Assembly: GCA_024640835.1 (NCBI GenBank)
Contig: JAHEEH010000098.1
Location: 1 to 6,975, forward strand
Direction of reading: 5' to 3'
DNA length: 6,975 bases
From: Bacteroidota bacterium
GTDB taxonomy: Bacteria; Bacteroidota; Rhodothermia; Rhodothermales; UBA10348
This document shows, piece by piece, positions 4,581-6,975 of the stretch (position 1 is its first letter; the number at the start of each line of letters is the position of its first letter). Under the pieces are notes generated by a model, which saw only the letters and a list, made by a program, of their open reading frames with translations, had not been told where the DNA came from and ran no database searches. The translations under genes and the position numbers were made by a program.

Positions 4581-6975
4581 ATGAGCAGATCGCTCCGTCT
4601 CGTTGCCACCCTGCTCGTTCTGGCCAGCTGTCAGTCCGGCCCCGACTGGCAGAACCCCGATCTGCCCGTGGATCGGCGGGTCGACGACCTGGTTTCCCGC
4701 ATGACGCTCGAGGAGAAGGTCATGCAGATGAACGACCAGGCTCCGGCCATCGAGCGGCTGGGCATCCCCGAATACAACTGGTGGAACGAGGCGCTGCACG
4801 GGTACGCGCGGTCGGGGCTCGCCACGTCGTTCCCCCAGGCCGTGGGACTGGCCGCGACGTGGGACGAGGACGCGATCTTCCGGATGGCGACCGTCATCTC
4901 GGACGAGGCGCGGGCCAAGCACCACGAATACGTCCGGCGTGGTTCCCGCCTGCGGTACCAGGGCCTCACGATCTGGTCGCCCAACATCAACATCTTCCGC
5001 GATCCGCGGTGGGGACGTGGACAGGAGACGTACGGGGAGGATCCCTACCTCACGGGTCGCATCGCGGTGCCGTTCATTCGCGGGCTGCAGGGCGACGACC
5101 CGGAGTACCTGAAGACGGTAGCCACCGTCAAGCACTTCGCCGTGCACAGCGGGCCGGAGCCCGACCGGCACACCTTCGATGCCGTCGTTTCGGAGCGGGA
5201 TCTGCGCGAGACGTACCTGCCGCATTTCGAGGTCGGTATCCGGGAGGCCGGGGCGTACTCGCTCATGTGTGCCTACAACCGCCTGTTCGGTGATCCGGCC
5301 TGTGGGAGCGACCTCCTGCTGAAGGATATCCTGCGCGGCGAGTGGAAATTCGATGGCTACGTCGTGTCCGACTGCTGGGCGATTTCCGACTTCTACGAAT
5401 ACCACAAGGTCGTCGAGACGCCCGAGGAGGCGTCGGCCATGGCGGTGAAGAGTGGAACCGATCTGGATTGCGGCACGGAGGCGTTTCCGTCACTCGTCGG
5501 GGCCGTCGAGCAGGGACTGATCGGCGAGTCGGAGATCGACACGGCCGTGAAGCGTCTGTTTCGGGCCCGCTTCCGGCTGGGGATGTTCGATCCGCCGGAC
5601 CGGGTGGCGTACGCGCGCATACCGTATGACGTGCTGGACCGGCCGTCCCACCGCGAGCTGGCGCGCGAGGTGACCCGGAAGTCCATGGTGCTCCTGAAGA
5701 ATGACGGCGTGCTCCCGCTCCGCAAGGACCTCGGATCGATTGCCGTCGTGGGGCCGAATTCGGACGAATGGCTCATGCTGCTGGGCAACTACAACGGCAC
5801 GCCCTCGGACGTCGTCACGCCGCTCCGGGGGATCCGGGAGGCCGTGTCGCCGGATACGCGGGTGGTGTTCGCGAGAGGATCGGACCCGGCGGACGGCTTT
5901 CCCGTCTTCGAGGTCGTTCCCGCAGCGGCGCTCTTCACGTCGGAGGGGGCCCCGGGCCTGCAGGTGGAGTATTACGCGAACCGGGCCCGGGAGGGCGATC
6001 CGGTCTACCGGGGATCGGTGACCGGGGTCGACGAGAACTGGGTGGACGGCGCACCCCTGGCGGATCTGGACGAAGACGATTTCGGAGTGCGGTGGACGGG
6101 CGTGCTGCGTCCGTCGAAGTCGGGGTCCTACCAGATCGGGGTGGTCGCGACCATGGCTTTCGAGGTGACGTTCGCGGACAGCGTGCTCCTGGGCTCCCGC
6201 TACAATTACCGGAATGAACTGGGCGACCCGCGCGTGGTCGCCGGGCCCCCCGTCGAGCTGGAGGCGGGCCGGGAATACCCCATCATGGTGGAAGCGTCCG
6301 AGTCGTACGGCGATGCGATGGTGCAGCTCGTGTGGGCAGCGCCGGTGGACGGTCTGCTGACCGAAGCCGTCGAAGCGGCCCGGGCGGCGGATGCCGTCGT
6401 GATGTTCCTGGGCCTGACGCCCCGGCTCGAGGGCGAAGAGATGCGCGTCGAGGTGGAGGGCTTCGCGGGCGGCGACCGGACGGACATAGCGCTGCCCGCA
6501 GCGCAGCAGCGTCTTCTCGAGGCGGTCGTGTCGACCGGAAAGCCGACGGTCGTCGTGCTCCTGAACGGAAGCGCGCTCGCTGTGAACTGGGCCGATCGCA
6601 ACGTGGGCGCAATCCTGGAAGCGTGGTATCCGGGCCAGGCGGCGGGCTCCGCCATCGCCGACGTGCTCTTCGGGGACTACAACCCGGCCGGCCGGCTTCC
6701 CGTCACGTTCTACAGGAGTCTGGGCGATCTACCCCCCTTCGACGACTACGCGATGACGGGGCGGACCTACCGCTTCTTTGAGGGCGAGCCCCTGTACGCG
6801 TTCGGGCACGGCCTGAGTTATACGAGTTTCGGATACGAAAATCTTCAATTCGATCGGGCCACCCTCTCCGCCGGGGACCGTGTCACCGTCAGTGTGGACG
6901 TGACGAACACGGGCGACCGGATGGGGGAGGAAGTCGTTCAGCTCTACGTGAGGCGTCCGGAGTCCGCGATCGAGC
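4581..6975 (+). CDS. Lipoprotein GH3 beta-glycosidase with inserted PA14 domain, partial (C-terminus off the right edge)
   Basis: A family 3 retaining exo-glycosidase, probably beta-glucosidase or beta-xylosidase, that would trim oligosaccharides at the cell envelope. The ATG at 4581 gives a lipoprotein signal with lipobox LASC and lipidated Cys17. The N-terminal barrel shows YNWWNEALHG (65-74), SFPQAVGLAATWD (from 83), DPRWGRGQETYGEDPYL (141-157), substrate-binding Lys184-His185 in VKHFAVHSG, and VSDCWAI with nucleophile Asp264. The second domain starts near 362 (REVTRKSMVLLKNDG) and is split by a PA14 domain (about 459-588, LQVEYYANR to VQLVWAAP). It resumes with GLTPRLEGEEM, where the acid/base is probably Glu617, Glu619 or Glu620, and GGDRTDIALP. 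YAFGHGLSYTSF (739-750) leads into the Fn3-like domain, which is cut at residue 798. The WWNEALHG motif is common in the beta-xylosidase-type branch, but substrate remains open. No acidic surface-export signal follows Cys17, so a periplasm-facing anchor is possible. No Shine-Dalgarno is seen. Confidence 0.95.
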   Translation, partial: MSRSLRLVATLLVLASCQSGPDWQNPDLPVDRRVDDLVSRMTLEEKVMQMNDQAPAIERLGIPEYNWWNEALHGYARSGLATSFPQAVGLAATWDEDAIFRMATVISDEARAKHHEYVRRGSRLRYQGLTIWSPNINIFRDPRWGRGQETYGEDPYLTGRIAVPFIRGLQGDDPEYLKTVATVKHFAVHSGPEPDRHTFDAVVSERDLRETYLPHFEVGIREAGAYSLMCAYNRLFGDPACGSDLLLKDILRGEWKFDGYVVSDCWAISDFYEYHKVVETPEEASAMAVKSGTDLDCGTEAFPSLVGAVEQGLIGESEIDTAVKRLFRARFRLGMFDPPDRVAYARIPYDVLDRPSHRELAREVTRKSMVLLKNDGVLPLRKDLGSIAVVGPNSDEWLMLLGNYNGTPSDVVTPLRGIREAVSPDTRVVFARGSDPADGFPVFEVVPAAALFTSEGAPGLQVEYYANRAREGDPVYRGSVTGVDENWVDGAPLADLDEDDFGVRWTGVLRPSKSGSYQIGVVATMAFEVTFADSVLLGSRYNYRNELGDPRVVAGPPVELEAGREYPIMVEASESYGDAMVQLVWAAPVDGLLTEAVEAARAADAVVMFLGLTPRLEGEEMRVEVEGFAGGDRTDIALPAAQQRLLEAVVSTGKPTVVVLLNGSALAVNWADRNVGAILEAWYPGQAAGSAIADVLFGDYNPAGRLPVTFYRSLGDLPPFDDYAMTGRTYRFFEGEPLYAFGHGLSYTSFGYENLQFDRATLSAGDRVTVSVDVTNTGDRMGEEVVQLYVRRPESAIE
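5955..6344 (+). other. PA14 domain inserted in the GH3 C-terminal domain
   Basis: This codes for residues about 459-588 of the GH3 enzyme. Visible PA14 features are the LQVEYYANR opening strand, FGVRWTGVLRPSKSGSYQIGV in the middle, a hydrophobic FEVTFADSVLLG strand, and VELEAGREYPIMVEAS leading to VQLVWAAP. PA14 domains in GH3 enzymes sit over the active-site entrance and help select oligosaccharide length or type. That effect is known from the family and has not been shown for this protein. Confidence 0.85.

Noticed and set aside
4449..5405. A 318-codon minus-strand open frame over the start of the GH3 gene
   Set aside because: It is a shadow of the strongly supported GH3 frame and has no signal or recognisable domain.
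1..6975. Search by eye for CRISPR arrays, tRNA or rRNA genes, insertion sequences, direct repeats and toxin-antitoxin or defence genes
   Set aside because: No regularly spaced repeats, transposase motifs, cloverleaf-like sequences or defence-type proteins were seen, and the three non-coding gaps are each under 220 bases.

Overview
The window carries four protein genes, two of them cut by the window edges, and no RNA gene, mobile element or CRISPR array that I can see. The base composition is GC-rich throughout. One gene ends in a clear type A sorting domain of the type IX secretion system (T9SS), which is confined to the Bacteroidota/Fibrobacterota-Chlorobiota-Bacteroidota superphylum. No start codon has a Shine-Dalgarno sequence, as is usual in that group. 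High GC plus T9SS fits the Rhodothermota or a related high-GC lineage better than ordinary low-GC Bacteroidota. This placement is inference.

Layout. (1) Positions 1-2556, minus strand: a large exported glycoside hydrolase of the GH5-like (clan A) type. A jelly-roll carbohydrate-binding domain interrupts its catalytic barrel, and its C-terminus lies beyond the left edge. (2) Positions 2557-2715: a short divergent spacer. (3) Positions 2716-3249, plus strand: a small exported DinB-fold protein with an intact His triad. (4) Positions 3250-3464: a spacer holding a strong, long stem-loop just after the dinB-like stop. (5) Positions 3465-4415, plus strand: a secreted non-catalytic protein made of a signal peptide, one DNRLRE-type beta-sandwich domain and a T9SS sorting domain. 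(6) Positions 4416-4580: a spacer with a weak hairpin and a weak promoter-like element. (7) Positions 4581-6975, plus strand: a lipoprotein GH3 beta-glycosidase with a PA14 domain inserted in its second catalytic domain, cut by the right edge.

Together the window looks like part of a carbohydrate-degradation locus. The GH5-like enzyme would cut a polysaccharide outside the cell, the DNRLRE protein would bind the polymer or the cell surface, and the membrane-anchored GH3 enzyme would release monosaccharides from the resulting oligosaccharides. The DinB-like gene has no obvious place in this scheme. There is no SusC/SusD pair or regulator within the window, so a polysaccharide utilisation locus cannot be claimed. 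I found no evidence of a new defence or mobile system. The points most worth a second look are the interrupted barrel of the GH5-like enzyme, the 43-nt stem-loop, the stand-alone DNRLRE-T9SS protein and the exported DinB protein.
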